64,000 nucleotides of DNA from Heracleum sosnowskyi (GCA_030848705.1 CM061244.1:44929190-44993189), one strand, 5' to 3'. Positions 23,171 through 35,570 are shown, counted from the stretch's first letter. Numbers and translations are program-made. Notes: generated by a model not told the origin, from the sequence alone.

Positions 23171-24454
23171 ATGGCCGGAGAATTTATCGTAACCAAGACT
23201 AATCATGTCTCGTTTCAAAACTTGCCAGCCATTACGAACTTACAGTTTCGTGCATGGGCAGAGTTTCTGAATACACGTTCATTAGTGGCATATGCTTTTA
23301 GTACTCCTGTAGTCCTTTGCATCGATCAATTGACTGCGTTGTACACATCCGCCACAGATACAAGTGAGAATAACGTAAGGTCCTTTAGTTTTGTTGTGCC
23401 AGTGGGCAGAACAATAAGGGTGACGGAACATGACTTTAACAGAATACTACATTTTCCAACAGAAAACCATGTTCCGGATCCCACAACTGAGGAGATACAT
23501 GCTTTCTTCACTCTCATAAGAAGTCAACAACCAAACTTCTTTGTGGGAGAGTTCCTAAAGAATTACCTGACCAAGCCATGGAACTTTTTCTTTCACACAC
23601 TTATCCATGTTTTTATTGCTAAGCTTACAAATCTGCATGGTATTCCCTTATTTCTTCAGAAAATAGGGTTTGCCATTGCTAACAATAGGCATATAAACAT
23701 AGGACGATTAGTGATTGACCAAGTCATTCTATGCATGGGACCACTAGATGAAAGAACAGTCATGGACGATGTGCTTTGTTTCTATCCTAGGTTCCTACTG
23801 CTAATTCTCAATGATGTCTTAACAGATGGTGAACGTGAGACATTTGCAGCTGAGGAGACCATGGAGTGTATGAAGATGAAGAGCAATGCAATAACCGCTC
23901 TGATAAGAAAGAATCATCTTCCAAGGGTACCCACTGTTCTAACTGATTATCTAAGAACGGTACCCCTACCACTTCTACCCCCAGTGGAATAGGTAAATGA
24001 AGGTAATGTTCCTCAACCTGAAATGGCTCCTGTACAACAACCAATGGATGTAGATCCAGAGCCCTCAGTGGCCATTCCTGACCATGAGATTGCAAACCCA
24101 CAATCTCTAACCACGGTCGAAGAGCCTTTGGAAGAACAAAATGAAACAATAAACGAACCTCCTTCCCCTCCTATACCCAATATACAAACATCCATGAGTG
24201 TAGAGGGAGATAGTGCCTTAGCAGCACCACATAAGGAGATACACCCTTCAACAACAGCTCTGCCTTCCTCTAAAAGGAGAAGAATAGAAACCGAGGCAAC
24301 TGTTGAATCTTCATTTCAATCATCCAAAGCGCCCTTTATTGATTTTTCTGATGCTGATTGGGCTACACTAACTAAATAAATATCTAAACCCATAGCTCAA
24401 TCAAGCAAGGAGGAATTGACGGAAGCAACTGGTGTTCCGACCATATCAGACATG
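23171..24454 (+). pseudogene. SIRE-Y ORF2, N-terminal part, copy 1
   Basis: Starts MAGEFIVTKTNHVSF and is open for 273 codons to a TAG (after LLPPVE) shared with copy 2. It continues in frame from MAPVQQPMDVD to an extra TAA after WATLTK, where copy 2 has GAA. Homology with copy 2 ends near 24454. Residues about 30-230 form the domain conserved in all ORF2 proteins here (FLNTRSLVAYA, FSFVVPVG, FYPRFLLLILND). It resembles proteins annotated as putative plant transposon protein. Function unknown; no TM or signal peptide is visible. Confidence 0.75.
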
Positions 24455-24455
24455 A

Positions 24456-24717
24456 ATCCGATAACTTGCAATCATCATAAGATGGTCGGCTTAAGTAGAG
24501 AGTTGTTAATGCAGGTAAAACCCAAAGATCTGTTTCTGGTTCAGATACTTCAAGTTGCATTCACAATTCTAGCTTCTTTAAGGATTCCGAGTTGAAGGTG
24601 GATAACAGAAAAGGTTTATACCTAAGCATTAATTACACCCTAGTTTTTATTCCACAACACCTACAAACTTCTCATTCAAGTGGAAGCTAAAACTCCAGTT
24701 GTAAACTAGACTGATAT
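24456..24717. other. Unassigned junction sequence
   Basis: 262 bp between the end of SIRE-Y ORF2 homology and the gypsy gag fragment. I see no ORF, LTR boundary or repeat in it. Confidence 0.4.
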
Positions 24718-25101
24718 TCAACTTGTACAATTCCTTTTAAAGAATTTTTTCCAGGCAAACTTTACCTTTTGTTCCTCCAAACATTCAGAAATCTCTATCA
24801 CTTTCTCCATTTCTTTAATCCACGTATTTGCAACATGTGGATCCAAATCTCCTTTAAATACAGGGGGATCAGCATCCTTAAAAGCCTTGTACGTACACCT
24901 TCGTTTCTTCTCACCCTCCCGCTCTTCATTCTCTACACGTTCCTGATCCTCCACACGTTCAACATTCCTCGTGGGAGTATCCACAGGTGTTCGTCCTTCA
25001 GTTAGGCTCTTAAACATATTCTTCATTTCCGTTAAAACCAATAGCATCTCAGGACTAATCTGCATACTATGTCCACTTCCACTAGCATTCTCGTCAGCCA
25101 T
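24718..25101 (-). pseudogene. Gypsy Gag N-terminal fragment
   Basis: A 127-codon fragment starting MADENASGSGHSM at 25101. It has a charged linker (ERVENEEREGEKKRR) and then the start of a retrotrans_gag capsid (PPVFKGDLDPHVANTW, IKEMEKVIEISE). It is cut off after QKVKFA, where relatives continue with the hydrophobic capsid helix. With the PBS and LTR piece to its right it is the 5' end of a minus-strand gypsy element that lost the rest. The protein style matches plant chromovirus Gag, but the LTR sequence differs from the element at 6901-19198. Confidence 0.8.
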
Positions 25102-25126
25102 TTTTAACCTACAATTTAACCCATAT

Positions 25127-25179
<53 letters not shown>

Positions 25180-25366
25180 CCCACTTCATTCAGAACGTAT
25201 ATCATGAAATATATTTCACATCACGATTATCAAATACTACGCACGTAATATATTCTATACTTTTCACGTTCAACACTTATGTCTACTTGTCTCCTAGACG
25301 TCACTCAGACCCCAAATCTCTAACTCGGGATTCTAATATTCACGTTTTCCTCCTTTCCTAACCTTA
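25102..25366 (-). other. Gypsy leader with CA/TA microsatellite
   Basis: Leader between gag and the PBS. A (CA)n run followed by (TA)n occupies about 25131-25180. Confidence 0.7.
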
Positions 25367-25378
25367 GCTTTGATACCA
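25367..25378 (-). other. Gypsy fragment primer-binding site
   Basis: The minus strand reads TGGTATCAAAGC, two bases inside the LTR end at 25381; initiator-Met type with one difference from the usual site. Confidence 0.8.
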
Positions 25379-25380
25379 CC

Positions 25381-25837
25381 TGTGGCGCCCCCGACCCCGG
25401 GATGACCTCAGAAACCCGACCCGGGGAACGTCAACAAACCAAACGCCTCAATATATGCTTACATAACTTAAACTTTAATTAATAAACAAAAGATCTTTCA
25501 ACATAGTCAAGCCTTACGACAAAACGTTACAACATATAATAAGTTCTTACACAACTTCGAAACATAAGTCTATTACAAAAGTATTCTCCTTAGAGTACTA
25601 CTCGCTTCCCATCCAACATCGATAGTTCAGTTCATCACATTCTTATCTTTTCCTGAACATCCTTCTCCAAAATTCTTCCCTGTGGAAGTTAGTGAAATAA
25701 AAGAATGAGCTCACCGAGCTCAGCAAGCATATATTATACCATTTAACTGAGGTTTGCAAAACTAAATCTTCACAATTTTACAATAAAATAATTTTCACAG
25801 CAGTTGAATAAAAATGAGTATTCAAACATGATAATAG
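25381..25837 (-). repeat. Truncated gypsy 5' LTR
   Basis: Opens TGTGGCGCCCCCGACCCC on the plus strand beside the PBS. It is cut where the SIRE-3-type LTR end (TACTGGGTAACA) begins near 25838, so its outer part is missing. Confidence 0.7.
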
Positions 25838-25851
25838 TACTGGGTAACAAT

Positions 25852-25863
25852 TGGTATCAGAGC
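25852..25863 (+). other. Primer-binding site, SIRE-3 left copy
   Basis: TGGTATCAGAGC, preceded by the last 12 bp of a SIRE LTR (to 25849). The rest of that LTR is gone. Confidence 0.85.
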
Positions 25864-25898
25864 TAAACTGATAATCTATCAAATCAGAAACGATCGAA

Positions 25899-28278
25899 AT
25901 GTCGGGAAACAGATATGAAACCATGAAGATTCTGATGTTGAAGAAATCAAAATTTTCAACATGGAAGGTAAGAATGCTTATGTATCTTGAAGCTTCGGAT
26001 CCTGACTACATAGACAGGATAAACAATGGACCATTCATTCCATCAGTACCAGTGGCAACAACTGAGAAAACTCCTGCAGGGATGGTAATAAAAGAAAAGA
26101 GTCAATGGACGCCTGAAGATAAAGCTGAAATGATTAAAGATGCAAAGGTTAGAAACATCTTACACAATAGTTTAGAGACTGTCTTATCTAACCGAGTTAT
26201 TGCTTGTAAGACTGCTAAAGAAATATGGGATGCCTTGGAAGTTCAATGCCAAGGAACTGAAGAAATCAAGAAGAACAAGAGAGGCATTCTTATTAAAGAA
26301 TATGAGAAATTCGAGGCAAAGCACAATGAGGACATAACAGAAATCTATGATAGATTTCTTACTTTGCTAAATGAGTTGTCATTGGTGGGAAAGGTGTATG
26401 ACGTTGAGGACTCAAACGTCAAGTTCTTTATATCCTTACCCATGGAATGGATAACTCAACAGAATCTTATAAGGCACACTTATAGGATGAATGTGATGAA
26501 ACTTGATGAGATCTATGGAATGCTGAAGACATGTGATCTGGAGATCAAGCAAAAGGAAGGTACAAGATCAAAGCCTAAATCTGTGGCTTTGAAAGTGGAA
26601 TCAAAAGAAAGGCGTGTGCACCAAGGAAAAATAAAGGCTAAAGCTCATGTCGTAATGAAGTCAAACATTGATACTAATACTGATGAAAGTACTAATGAGG
26701 AATCAGATGATGATTCTGACAAAGAACTGGTGCAGATGATGGCTATGATGGTTAAAGGTTTCAGAAAGATGAAGCAGGCAAATTCAGGAAAGATGGAAGA
26801 AAGTCAAAAGGAGATCAATATTCTGACAAGAAAAGCAAACAGAAGAAAATTGATCTCTTAAAGATTAAATGTTTCAATTGTGACAAGATGGGTCACTATG
26901 CAACTGAATGCAAGAAACCCAAAGTTGGAAAATCTGCTGGAAAGGCGCTTGTCACATCAAGCAAAGGATGGATGGATTCTTCTGACTCTGAAGAAGAAGA
27001 AGAAGAAGAAGAAGAAGAAGAAGAAACAAACTATGCACTGATGGCTGAAATTGAAGAGGCATCTGAAAAGGTACCTAAAACTGCTTATGCTTTTGATACA
27101 GATAACATGTGTGAATTAAAATCCTTTCTTAGAAACTTGCACATTAGTTATAATAATTAGTCTAAGGAGAACATCAGGATTTTAAAAGAAGCAGCTGATA
27201 TAAAGAAAATGAATGAGTATTTAGAAGTTGAGTTAGTTATTCTAAAAAATACTCAAAGTTTGTGTGACAAACTTAAAGGGATAGAGATAGAACAGATGTT
27301 AAAAATAGAATCTCTAGAAGTAGAGTTAAAGAAAGAACGAGAACAAATAAAAGTGTGGACTCATTCTGGTAAACAAACTCATTTACTTATAAATGATAGA
27401 AACTGGAAAGAGTGTCTTGGATACAAGAAGAATAAGATAAAAGAAGATGAAAATATCAACTTATCCACTCATATAAAGTTTGTTCCTGCGAGTGACATGA
27501 AAGTTAATTCTACCTTTGAGAAAGGATCAAGTTCTAATATTGAATTAATCTCTGAGAAAGAAATAGAAACTGTTTCTGATACAGAAATTAAGTCAATTAC
27601 AGAAACTGAATCTACTGATACACTTTGTTCTAAAATCAGCACTAAAACTTCTGTTAAGACTGATGCTAAAATTTGCACTGAGACTGTCAAGAAAAGAATC
27701 ACAAAAGAAATGAACATAGTACATCTCTCCTCTGGTAAATTAAAGAAAAAGATTAATGCAGTGACAGGTAAGAAAAATGAGAAGATTCCCAAAAGGCATA
27801 GGAATGGAAAACTAGGTATAGACAAGTCTAAATTTACAAATATATTCCTAATGCTCCAAGAAAGACATGTCATACCTGTGGTAATACTAATCATCTTGCC
27901 ATTGATTGCAGGAAGAATAAAAATAGAAGAGTTGAAATTTCTATTTCTGATGTTAGGAGTAGAAATGTTAATTATAAACCACGGAATCCTTGTTCTCACT
28001 GTGGTAGCAAATGGCATTCAGTTTACACATGTCCTAGTTATCACAATTTGTACCATGATAATTATGTTCCTTTGCCTAAATTCAGTAAAAGTGCAAATTC
28101 TAGTGATAGATTGGTTTTGTTAACTAGAAATGTGTATGTTAAGAAAGACTCTGTTAAATCAAGTTCAAGTGAAGCTAATTCAGTTGAAAATGATTTAAAG
28201 AAAAATTCCGCTGCAAATCTTAACAAGAAATTGAAAAACAAGACCCAACAAGTGTGGGTTCTTAAAAATTCTAACTGA
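25899..28278 (+). pseudogene. SIRE-3 Gag, left tandem copy
   Basis: Starts MSGNRYETMKIL, the original start that is frameshifted in the right copy. The capsid region runs STWKVRMLMYLE ... AKEIWDALEVQCQG. A 1-nt G deletion near 26778 (KMKQA) breaks the frame before the zinc knuckle, which lies in a shifted frame at about 26870. An acidic poly-Glu run from GAAGAA repeats follows, then a TAG near 27158 where the right copy has CAG. A second frameshift near 27835, shared with the right copy, precedes two further knuckles and the C-terminal QVWVLKNSN. The shared shift predates the duplication; the G deletion and TAG postdate it. Confidence 0.9.
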
Positions 28279-28290
28279 TTGAATAAATGA

Positions 28291-28868
28291 TTGCAGGGCA
28301 ACAGGAAAAATGTTCTAGTTCTGGATAGTGGATGTTCAGGACACATGACTGGAAACAAGGCCCTGATGTCAGACTTTGAGAAGAAGTCTGGACCAAAGGT
28401 ATCCTATGGAGATGGCAATATAGGACATACTTTGGGATATGGAAACATTATAATTGGAAATGTCATCATTCAGAACGTAGCTCTGGTAGAAGGACTGAAG
28501 CACAATCTCTTGAGCATCAATCAAATTACAGACAGAGGTTATCATGTCAATTTTTATGAATCTCACTGTGAAATAACAAGTAAGAATGATGGAAAAGTGA
28601 TTCTTACGGGTTATAGACGTGGTAACATATATGAAGCCAACTTACATTCTGCTACTGATGGGAAAATGACGTGTCTTCTATCGAAGGCATCAGTAGATGA
28701 GAGTTGGAACTGGCATAAGAAGCTATCTCATTTGAATTTCAATAACATCAATGAGTTAGTAAGAAAGGACTTAGTGAGAGGTCTCCCAAAAGCGATGTAT
28801 TCCCCTGATGGACTTTGTGACTCCTGTCAAAAGTCAAAGAAAAAGAGAATCAGCTTCAAAAGTAAATC
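28291..28868 (+). pseudogene. SIRE-3 protease and GAG-pre-integrase, left tandem copy, truncated
   Basis: Begins right at TTGCAGGGC. LVLDSGCSGHMTGNK keeps the intact D-S-G that the right copy has lost. It continues through LVEGLKHNLLSINQ, WNWHKKLSHLNF and CDSCQKSKKKR. The frame is cut at 28868, where the sequence switches to the minus-strand SIRE-X RNase H fragment. The integrase core and RT are therefore absent. Confidence 0.9.
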
Positions 28869-29580
28869 TGTGCACAACAACTTCCAGCTGCAATGTACTC
28901 AGCCTCAGCTGTGGAGGTAGAAACTGAGTTTTGTTTCTTGCTGAACCATGACACAAGCTTGTTTCCTAGAAATTGACAGGTGCCTGTTGTGCTTTTCCTG
29001 TCAATTTTACATCCTGCATAATCTGCATCTGAATAACCAATTAGCTCAAAGCCAGATTCTCGAGGATACCAAATGCCAAGGTTTGGTGTTCCTTTGAGAT
29101 ATCTGAAAATTCTTTTAATAGCAACTAAATGGGATTCCCTAGGATCAGCTTGAAACCTAGCACATAGACATGTAGCAAACATAATATAAGGTCTACTAGC
29201 TGTTAAATATAAAAGTGAGCCTACCATGCCTCTGTAACTTGAAATGTCCACAGATTTTTCCTTAGTATTCAATTCAAGTTTAGTAGCAGTAGGCATGGGA
29301 GTCTTAGCAGGAGAGCATTCCATTAAGTTAAATTTCTTTAACAAATCATGAATGTACTTTGTTTGACTAATGAAAATGCCTTCATTAACTTGTTTCACTT
29401 GGAGACCAAGGAAATAAGTTAATACTCCCATCATGCTCATTTCATATTTACTTTGCATAAGCTTGGCAAACTTTTGACAAAGTTTTTCATCTGTAGACCC
29501 AAAAATTATGTCATATACATAAATTTGAACAAGTATAGTAGATCCATTCACAATCCTATGAAAAAGAGTTTTATCTACAG
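28869..29580 (-). pseudogene. SIRE-X RT/RNase H fragment, right tandem copy
   Basis: Near-identical to 21474-22180. The frame is open from MNGSTILVQIYVYDIIFGS (YVDD changed to YVYD) through MMGVLTYFLGLQVK, LLYLTASRP and YSDADYAGCK to TSTAEAEYIAAGSCC. It stops at the duplication junction. It lies opposite to the SIRE-3 gag-protease beside it, so it cannot be that element's own pol. Confidence 0.88.
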
Positions 29581-29619
29581 TTTAAAACATGAACAGGTTT
29601 TAGAAATTGGAAAGAAGCA

Positions 29620-30066
29620 AAAACCATCGAATTTAGAAAATTCGATAGTTTTTCTAAGTACTAAATAAAAACCATCGAACACAAATTCGACAGTTTTTGG
29701 AAAGGAAAAGAAAAACCATTGAAAACACCTTTCGATAGTTTTTGAGGATAATTTTAAAATATATCGAAGTGAATTTATCTTATTCAATATTTAAATTCTC
29801 GATAGATTTTGAAATTCAATAGAAAAAGTATCGAAGTGAATTTAATTAATTCAATATTAAAATTCTCGATAGTTTTTCTAGAAACAAGTTCATTCGATAG
29901 TTTTTTGGTTTTATTCAGAGAAAAGCCATCGATAGTTTTTAAGAAAAACGTTTTAAATTCACTTTTTCAAACACTTCGATAGTTTTGGAAAAAACTATCG
30001 AGGTACAGTTGACGTTTTTGCCCCTCACAGAAAACTATCGGCAGTGTTAATAAAAACTATCGAACA
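29620..30066 (+). repeat. SIRE-Y spacer word array (TTCGATAGTTTTT), copy 2
   Basis: About sixteen words in both orientations, with two more near 30200 and 30325 in the leader. A hairpin-forming pair around 29975-30002 (TTCGATAGTTTTGG / AAAACTATCGA) is partly lost in copy 1. Confidence 0.75.
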
Positions 30067-30101
30067 CTTAAAAGACTAAAATACCCCTGTCAATTCAAGT
30101 G

Positions 30102-30109
30102 TATATAAG
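30102..30109 (+). promoter_or_regulatory. TATA box candidate for SIRE-Y ORF2, copy 2
   Basis: TATATAAG followed by GACCCC, about 470 nt before the ATG at 30577. Conserved with copy 1. Confidence 0.5.
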
Positions 30110-30576
30110 GACCCCTTAGAAGTTTTTTTCTATTCTATTCTCAGATCTAAGAAAGGCGTTTATATATATACAAAGATACATACACACAGTAAAGAACCAT
30201 TTCGATAGAATTCTTCTTTTTAACCAAGAAAAGCTTGAAAAGATTACTGGTTTCACTGTTGACTGAATTTTTAACCGTAAAAACTTAATTGTTTTAAGTG
30301 TTTAAAACTTTCTGAGTAAGAATCTATCGAACCAAACTCTTGAACCTAAGAAAGTTGTTAACAGTACACATCTTGGAATTTGATTGTTTTTAAACAGTTG
30401 AGTTCTTTTGATCTTATTGGTTGGTTGATATTAACAATTAGGGTTCTAATTTTGGATTGTGTTCAAAGTTGTGATTTTAAGAAAAAGGGGTAATTTTGTT
30501 TTAAGGTTAATTAATTAGAAATAATTAATTAAAAAATTAGTTTTTGTTTAAAAATTAATTTTCTGGAAATTTAATA

Positions 30577-33500
30577 ATGGCCGGAGAATTTATCGTAACC
30601 AAGACTAATCATGTCTCGTTTCAAAACTTGCCAGCCATTACGAACTTACAGTTTCGTGCATGGGCAGAGTTTCTGAATACATGTTCATTAGTGGCATATG
30701 CTTTGAGTACTCCCGTAGTCCTTTGCATCGATCAATTGACTGCGTTGTACACATCTGCCACGGATACAAGTGAGAATAACGTAAGGTCCTTTAGTTTTGT
30801 TGTGCCAGTGGGCAGAACAATAAGGGTGACGGAACATGACTTTAACAGAATACTACATTTTCCAACAGAAAACCATGTTCCGGATCCCACAACTGAGGAG
30901 ATACATGCTTTCTTCACTCTCATAAGAAGTCAACAACCAAACTTCTTTGTGGGAGAGTTCCTGAAGAATTACCTGACCAAGCCATGGAACTTTTTCTTTC
31001 ACACACTTATCCATGTTTTTACTGCTAAGATTAGAAATCTGCATGGTATTCCCTTATTTCTTCAGAAAATAGGGTTTCCCATTGCTAACAATAGGCATAT
31101 AAACATAGGACGATTAGTGATTGACCAAGTCATTCTATGCATGGGACCACTAGATGAAAGAACAGTCATGGACGATGTGCTTTGTTTCTATCCTAGGTTC
31201 CTACTGCTAATTCTCAATGATGTCTTAACAGATGGTGAACGTGAGACATTTGCAGCTGAGGAGACCATGTAGTGTATGAAGATGAAGAGAAATGCAATAA
31301 CCGCTCTGATAAGAAAGAATCATCTTCCAGGGGTACCCACTGTTCTAACTGATTATCTAAGAACGGTACCCCTACCACTTCTACCCCCAGTGGAATAGGT
31401 AAATGAAGGTAATGTTCCTCAACCTGAAATGGCTCCTGTACAACAACCAATGGATGTAGATCCAGAGCCCTCAGTGGCCATTCCTGACCATGAGATTGCA
31501 AACCCACAATCTCTAACCACGGTCGAAGAGCCTCTGGAAGAACAAAATGAAACAATAAACGAACCTCCTTCCCCTCCTATATCCAATATACAAACATCCA
31601 TGAGTGTAGAGGGAGATAGTGCCTTAGCAGCACCACATAAGGAGATACACCCTTCAACAACAGCTCTGCCTTCCTCTAAAAGGAGAAGAATAGAAACCGA
31701 GGCAACTGTTGAATCTTCATTTCAATCATCCAAAGCGCCCTTTATTGATTTTTCTGATGCTGATTGGGCTACACTAACTAAAGAAATATCTAAACCCATA
31801 GCTCAATCAAGCAAGGAGGAATTGACGGAAGAAACTGGTGTTCCGACCATATTACGGTCAGGTTCACTGGTTGAAGGTTCTAAGAACCAAGTGTCTTCAC
31901 AGACGTCGAGAGAAGGTTCTGACCTAAATGCAAAATCTCAAAGGTCATTACCTAACTCCCCAGATGGAACATATCTGGATCTTGCGGGTAAAGGGTCTGA
32001 CGTAGGTGCGGATCGGCAACTCGGTGACAATGAATCAATTTCAATTGAGGAGTTAACTGAGGTAAAGTCTTCACAGACTATTGGGGAAGTTTCAGGGTCT
32101 CTGCTGTTAATAGAGCCTGATTCTATCCCCCTAGAGATTCAAACTCTAGATCCTATAAAGGATACATCATCCACGGATGATCAGCAACTTGGTTTAACCA
32201 AGGACGGGGACTTGCGAAGCCCCATTGCACCACCGGTGACCTCCTTAAGGACGGCTATGGTGTTTTCTTCTGCAGGTACAATGAGCATTAAGGGATTGAG
32301 TGAAACAAAAACACTTACACCTGGCCTGAGTGGGAAAGGTAAAATGAGTGAAACACCGACAGAAACGTTGAGTGTACACCCAGAGCCAAATGTGAGGAGT
32401 GACACCCTAACCCTTACAAATATAGATGATTTGATACTACCAACAGAAAGAGAGGTACATGTTCAATCATCACTCAAGGAGATGACGATTCATGATCAAC
32501 AAGGAAATCCATTATACAAGGTTCCACTGCGACCTTCCTTTGACCAATGGATCTCCTCTAGTCAAGGCAATGCTTCTTTAAAGTCTATTCAAGAGAAGGT
32601 TGACTTGGCTGTAGCTGATTCCAGAAGAACTTTCAGGGTCATTGTTAGTGCATCTGGCACAATAACAGGTACGAAGCAAGCAGTGGACTCCTTGAAGAAG
32701 GAAACTCTGGAAGAACTAGTCGACTTGAGGACGGACGTCAAGGAACTAAAAGAAGGTTTCATGAATGAAGTATATGCTCTGTCACAAGGTCAAGAAGCTT
32801 TGAGAGAAGATGTTCTAGTTATCCGGGATGGTCAAGAGCGGGTAAAAGATGCAATGAACACCCTTTCAAGAGTGGAGTCTAAGCCGAACAAAAGATTTGA
32901 TCATATTGAAAAGACTGCCAGCTCAAGATTGGATAACATTGACCTGGCGCTAGCTTCTATGAATGAGATGAATAAGGAGATTATGGAGTTCATGGAGAAT
33001 CAAGGTGACGGGGTACAGTCAATCTGGACTATGCTGAGAAACCAACAACCTGGACCTTCAAATCAGCAACCTGGTCCTTCTACTACCTTTTATGCTGAGG
33101 ATAACTTTATCGAGGATTCCTCAACTAAGGGGGAGAAAGTTGGAGGTGGGGAGCAAGGTCTGGATGGATGGGGAGTTTGGGAAACAGTTGAAGCTATTCC
33201 GGTAAGACAGTACTGGATTGAGAACATTGTACAGGAAGAAGGAAGTAGTGAAGAGGTATTTGAGGAAATCATGCATGAGCATCTACAGGAACATCATGAG
33301 CCATATTATCCAAAGCTTGTTGAATATCCTATATGGGAGGATAATATGGAAGAAGAAGCAAATCCTTTATCACAAGAAGAAGAAGCTGCCTTGGAGATGG
33401 TAAAAACTGAAAGAGTTGCAATAGATGTCATGCAAGCTGAGAAAGAAAAACAACAAGCAATTCTGCGAAGTGAAAAACTGAAGAGGTTCAAGATGTATAG

Positions 33501-34257
33501 TGAAGTGAGGAAGAAGAAGATGATGGATTTGGCGAAGAAATCAGGAACTGACTGGGAGATGGCTTATAAAACCTTTTGCGTAGGTGAAGACGGATTAGAA
33601 GTCAACGACAATGCTGAGGTGGAAGTTATCATTCAGAATATCAAAGGAGCCAATCTTGAAGATCAGACTTACTTCACAGCATTGAGAAACTCTATGATCT
33701 TTCTGAAAGCTGGGGTTAAAGCAAACGGTGCCTGGAACATATTGATCAACTTTCTTGAGAAAGGTACCTTTGTGATTTCCACTAAGTTTTTTGAACAGAG
33801 GACATATACGGAATTGCAGGTGTTGCTCATCAAGATACAAAGGACTACAAGGTTAAATGAACTGCTCCGTGAGCATGTTAGAGATATCTTGGTGAAAGTC
33901 AGTCCAGAGATTACTAAAGATCCTCCAATGGTTAGATTCATGACGAATGACTTGTTCAGAATCTGCTATTTGACTGAGGACAAACTGAGAGTCTATCCAA
34001 GAAACTATCTAATCTCAATTGAGAAGTATCTTAGATCCACTGGATTCTCATCAACGGAGAAGGACAAAGCAGCAGACACTCTGAGAAGATTTCTAATGGA
34101 GAATGTTCCTTACTATAGGAAGAGACTGGAAAGAGGATTGGAAGTGCATCCCAGACTACCAAACATGCCAAAGCTAAACAAGAAAGATGTTAACATTGCA
34201 TGGTTGTGGGCTGGAGTGGGACAAGAGGTTGAGTATATTGGAAGACACATCAAATGA
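30577..34257 (+). pseudogene. SIRE-Y ORF2, full-length 3' accessory protein with two stops
   Basis: A 1,227-codon frame from MAGEFIVTK to GRHIK, interrupted by TAG at about 31270 (Glu in copy 1) and TAG near 31396 (shared with copy 1). The N-terminal 230 residues hold the conserved ORF2 domain. A long Ser/Thr/Glu/Pro-rich linker follows, including basic SSKRRRIE (possible nuclear signal). Next is a coiled-coil stretch (LVDLRTDVKELKEG, RVKDAMNTLSRVES, ASMNEMNKEIME), then acidic and Glu-rich segments, then a mixed helical C-terminal domain. No catalytic motif, signal peptide or TM segment is seen. It lies upstream of a PPT and LTR, the position of env-like ORFs in SIRE elements. I do not assign a function. 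Confidence 0.75.
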
Positions 34258-34585
34258 GCAATCCTTAAACCTGGAGAACCACTACACTATCCTTCCGTGA
34301 TTGATTATCAAGCTGCTAACTCCAATCCTGTGAGAGAAGAAGGCGAGATTGAAATGGATTGAAGATGAGAAGCAAAGAACAAAAGAACTATCAGCTCAGT
34401 CTAGAGGAGCAACTTCTATGTATAAAGTTTTATTGTTTTTTGATTTATGAAATCTGGAAATGTATATATATCTGATCCGGAATGCAATTAATATTATTCA
34501 AGTTGTCTTACTTTAATTAGTTTCATGTTTACTTAGTTAGTTGAGTTATCCTCGAGGTATTTGCTTGTCGAACTCTATCCAATCA
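34258..34585 (+). other. 3' tail of SIRE-Y between ORF2 and PPT
   Basis: About 330 bp of 3' untranslated sequence with no ORF or repeat that I can support. Confidence 0.5.
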
Positions 34586-34597
34586 AATAGGGGGAGA
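34586..34597 (+). other. Polypurine tract (SIRE-Y)
   Basis: AAATAGGGGGAGA-type tract directly before the LTR start TGTAAAGC at 34599; typical of SIRE elements. Confidence 0.85.
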
Positions 34598-34598
34598 T

Positions 34599-35521
34599 TG
34601 TAAAGCATAATGTAACATAAGATGATACAGAGATAACTACAACTCAACAAAGGACAAGACAGACAATAATATTAACAGAAGCACAGGAATCCAGAATCAA
34701 AGAAGAAAAGGTAAACTCAAAAAATCAAAATATGGTATGTATTCTTGAAGTCCGTAAATAGGTCACAGAAAGAAGTTCATGAAAATGTTCAAGCCTCAGT
34801 GACAGCAAAAGAATCAAGACTTTCAAGACAACAGAAATATGTGAATGATTTAGGGTTAAGTACCACATGATTCCAGTGATTTATTTGAAGCAACCAGAAT
34901 GACAAGGGACTTATCAGCAGCATTGAATTGAAGACATAGAAGAAGAATTGATCAAGTGTTATTCATCTGTGAACCAGACCAGTTGCACTAGTTGACGGCA
35001 CTAAAAAGATCAAGTTGTTTTATCGTCTCAGAAGAAATTTATTGGGAAGTGATGGTTTAATGAGTGCGTCAGGATTGGATAGCATCAGTACTTGGAGCAT
35101 CAGGAGCTGACATCTGATGATGTCATCATCAGGGGCGGTACAAGTCAGAGATATTGATTGATACTATTCCACAATTTCAGGAAAGGATTGATTTGCAGAA
35201 GATACACTTCACCGAAGATGTTATAGAAGATAAGCGACAGAAAGATCAATTTGATTTAATAAAGATTATATTTTGTAACAGAATGAGTAGCTGTGTATGT
35301 ATATAAACACATGATAGGCTTTACGAGAGTAATAGCTTTACACGAGTATTTTTGTAAACCTAGCAGCTCTTAAGAACACACAGTTTCTTGAGAGAGTTTG
35401 TATCAGTTTTTATAAAGATTAATAAAAGATGGTATTGATTGCTTTAATATCTGTTTTAAATCGGTTATTTTACACGATTATATTCAACCCCCCTTCTATA
35501 ATCGATATTTACTGGGTAAAA
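34599..35521 (+). repeat. SIRE LTR shared between SIRE-Y ORF2 and SIRE-3 gag
   Basis: A 923-bp LTR opening TGTAAAGC after a PPT and ending TACTGGGTAAAA before a PBS. It therefore serves as 3' LTR of the upstream element and 5' LTR of the downstream one. It holds CATCAGTACTT and CATCAGG words (about 35060-35130) and a TATA box at 35300-35307 within GTAGCTGTGTATG. The terminal CA is changed to AA. Confidence 0.8.
35300..35307 (+). promoter_or_regulatory. LTR TATA box (SIRE-3)
   Basis: TATATAAA preceded by GTAGCTGTGTATG. The same arrangement occurs in the SIRE-6 LTR at 56843-56850. Confidence 0.65.
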
Positions 35522-35523
35522 AT

Positions 35524-35535
35524 TGGTATCATAGC
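35524..35535 (+). other. SIRE-3 primer-binding site (mutated)
   Basis: TGGTATCATAGC, one mismatch (G to T) from the usual TGGTATCAGAGC present in the left copy. Confidence 0.8.
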
Positions 35536-35570
35536 TAAACTGATAATCTATCAAATCAGAAACGATCGAA

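Larger units (their letters stand above)
21469..28868 (+). repeat. Tandem duplication, left unit
   Basis: First copy of a composite block: SIRE-X RNase H fragment (minus), SIRE-Y spacer and ORF2 (plus), then SIRE-3-type gag and protease (plus). Its right end (AAATC at 28864-28868) is the junction to the second copy. About 3.7 kb present in the second copy (31850-35510) is missing here and replaced by a 1.4-kb gypsy fragment at 24456-25837. Confidence 0.75.

Noticed and set aside
23808..24149. Minus-strand ORFs opposite SIRE-Y ORF2 (also 31214-31601)
   Set aside because: Shadows of ORF2; preserved only by the tandem duplication.
25131..25180. (CA)n(TA)n run as a possible functional site
   Set aside because: Ordinary microsatellite in a retrotransposon leader.
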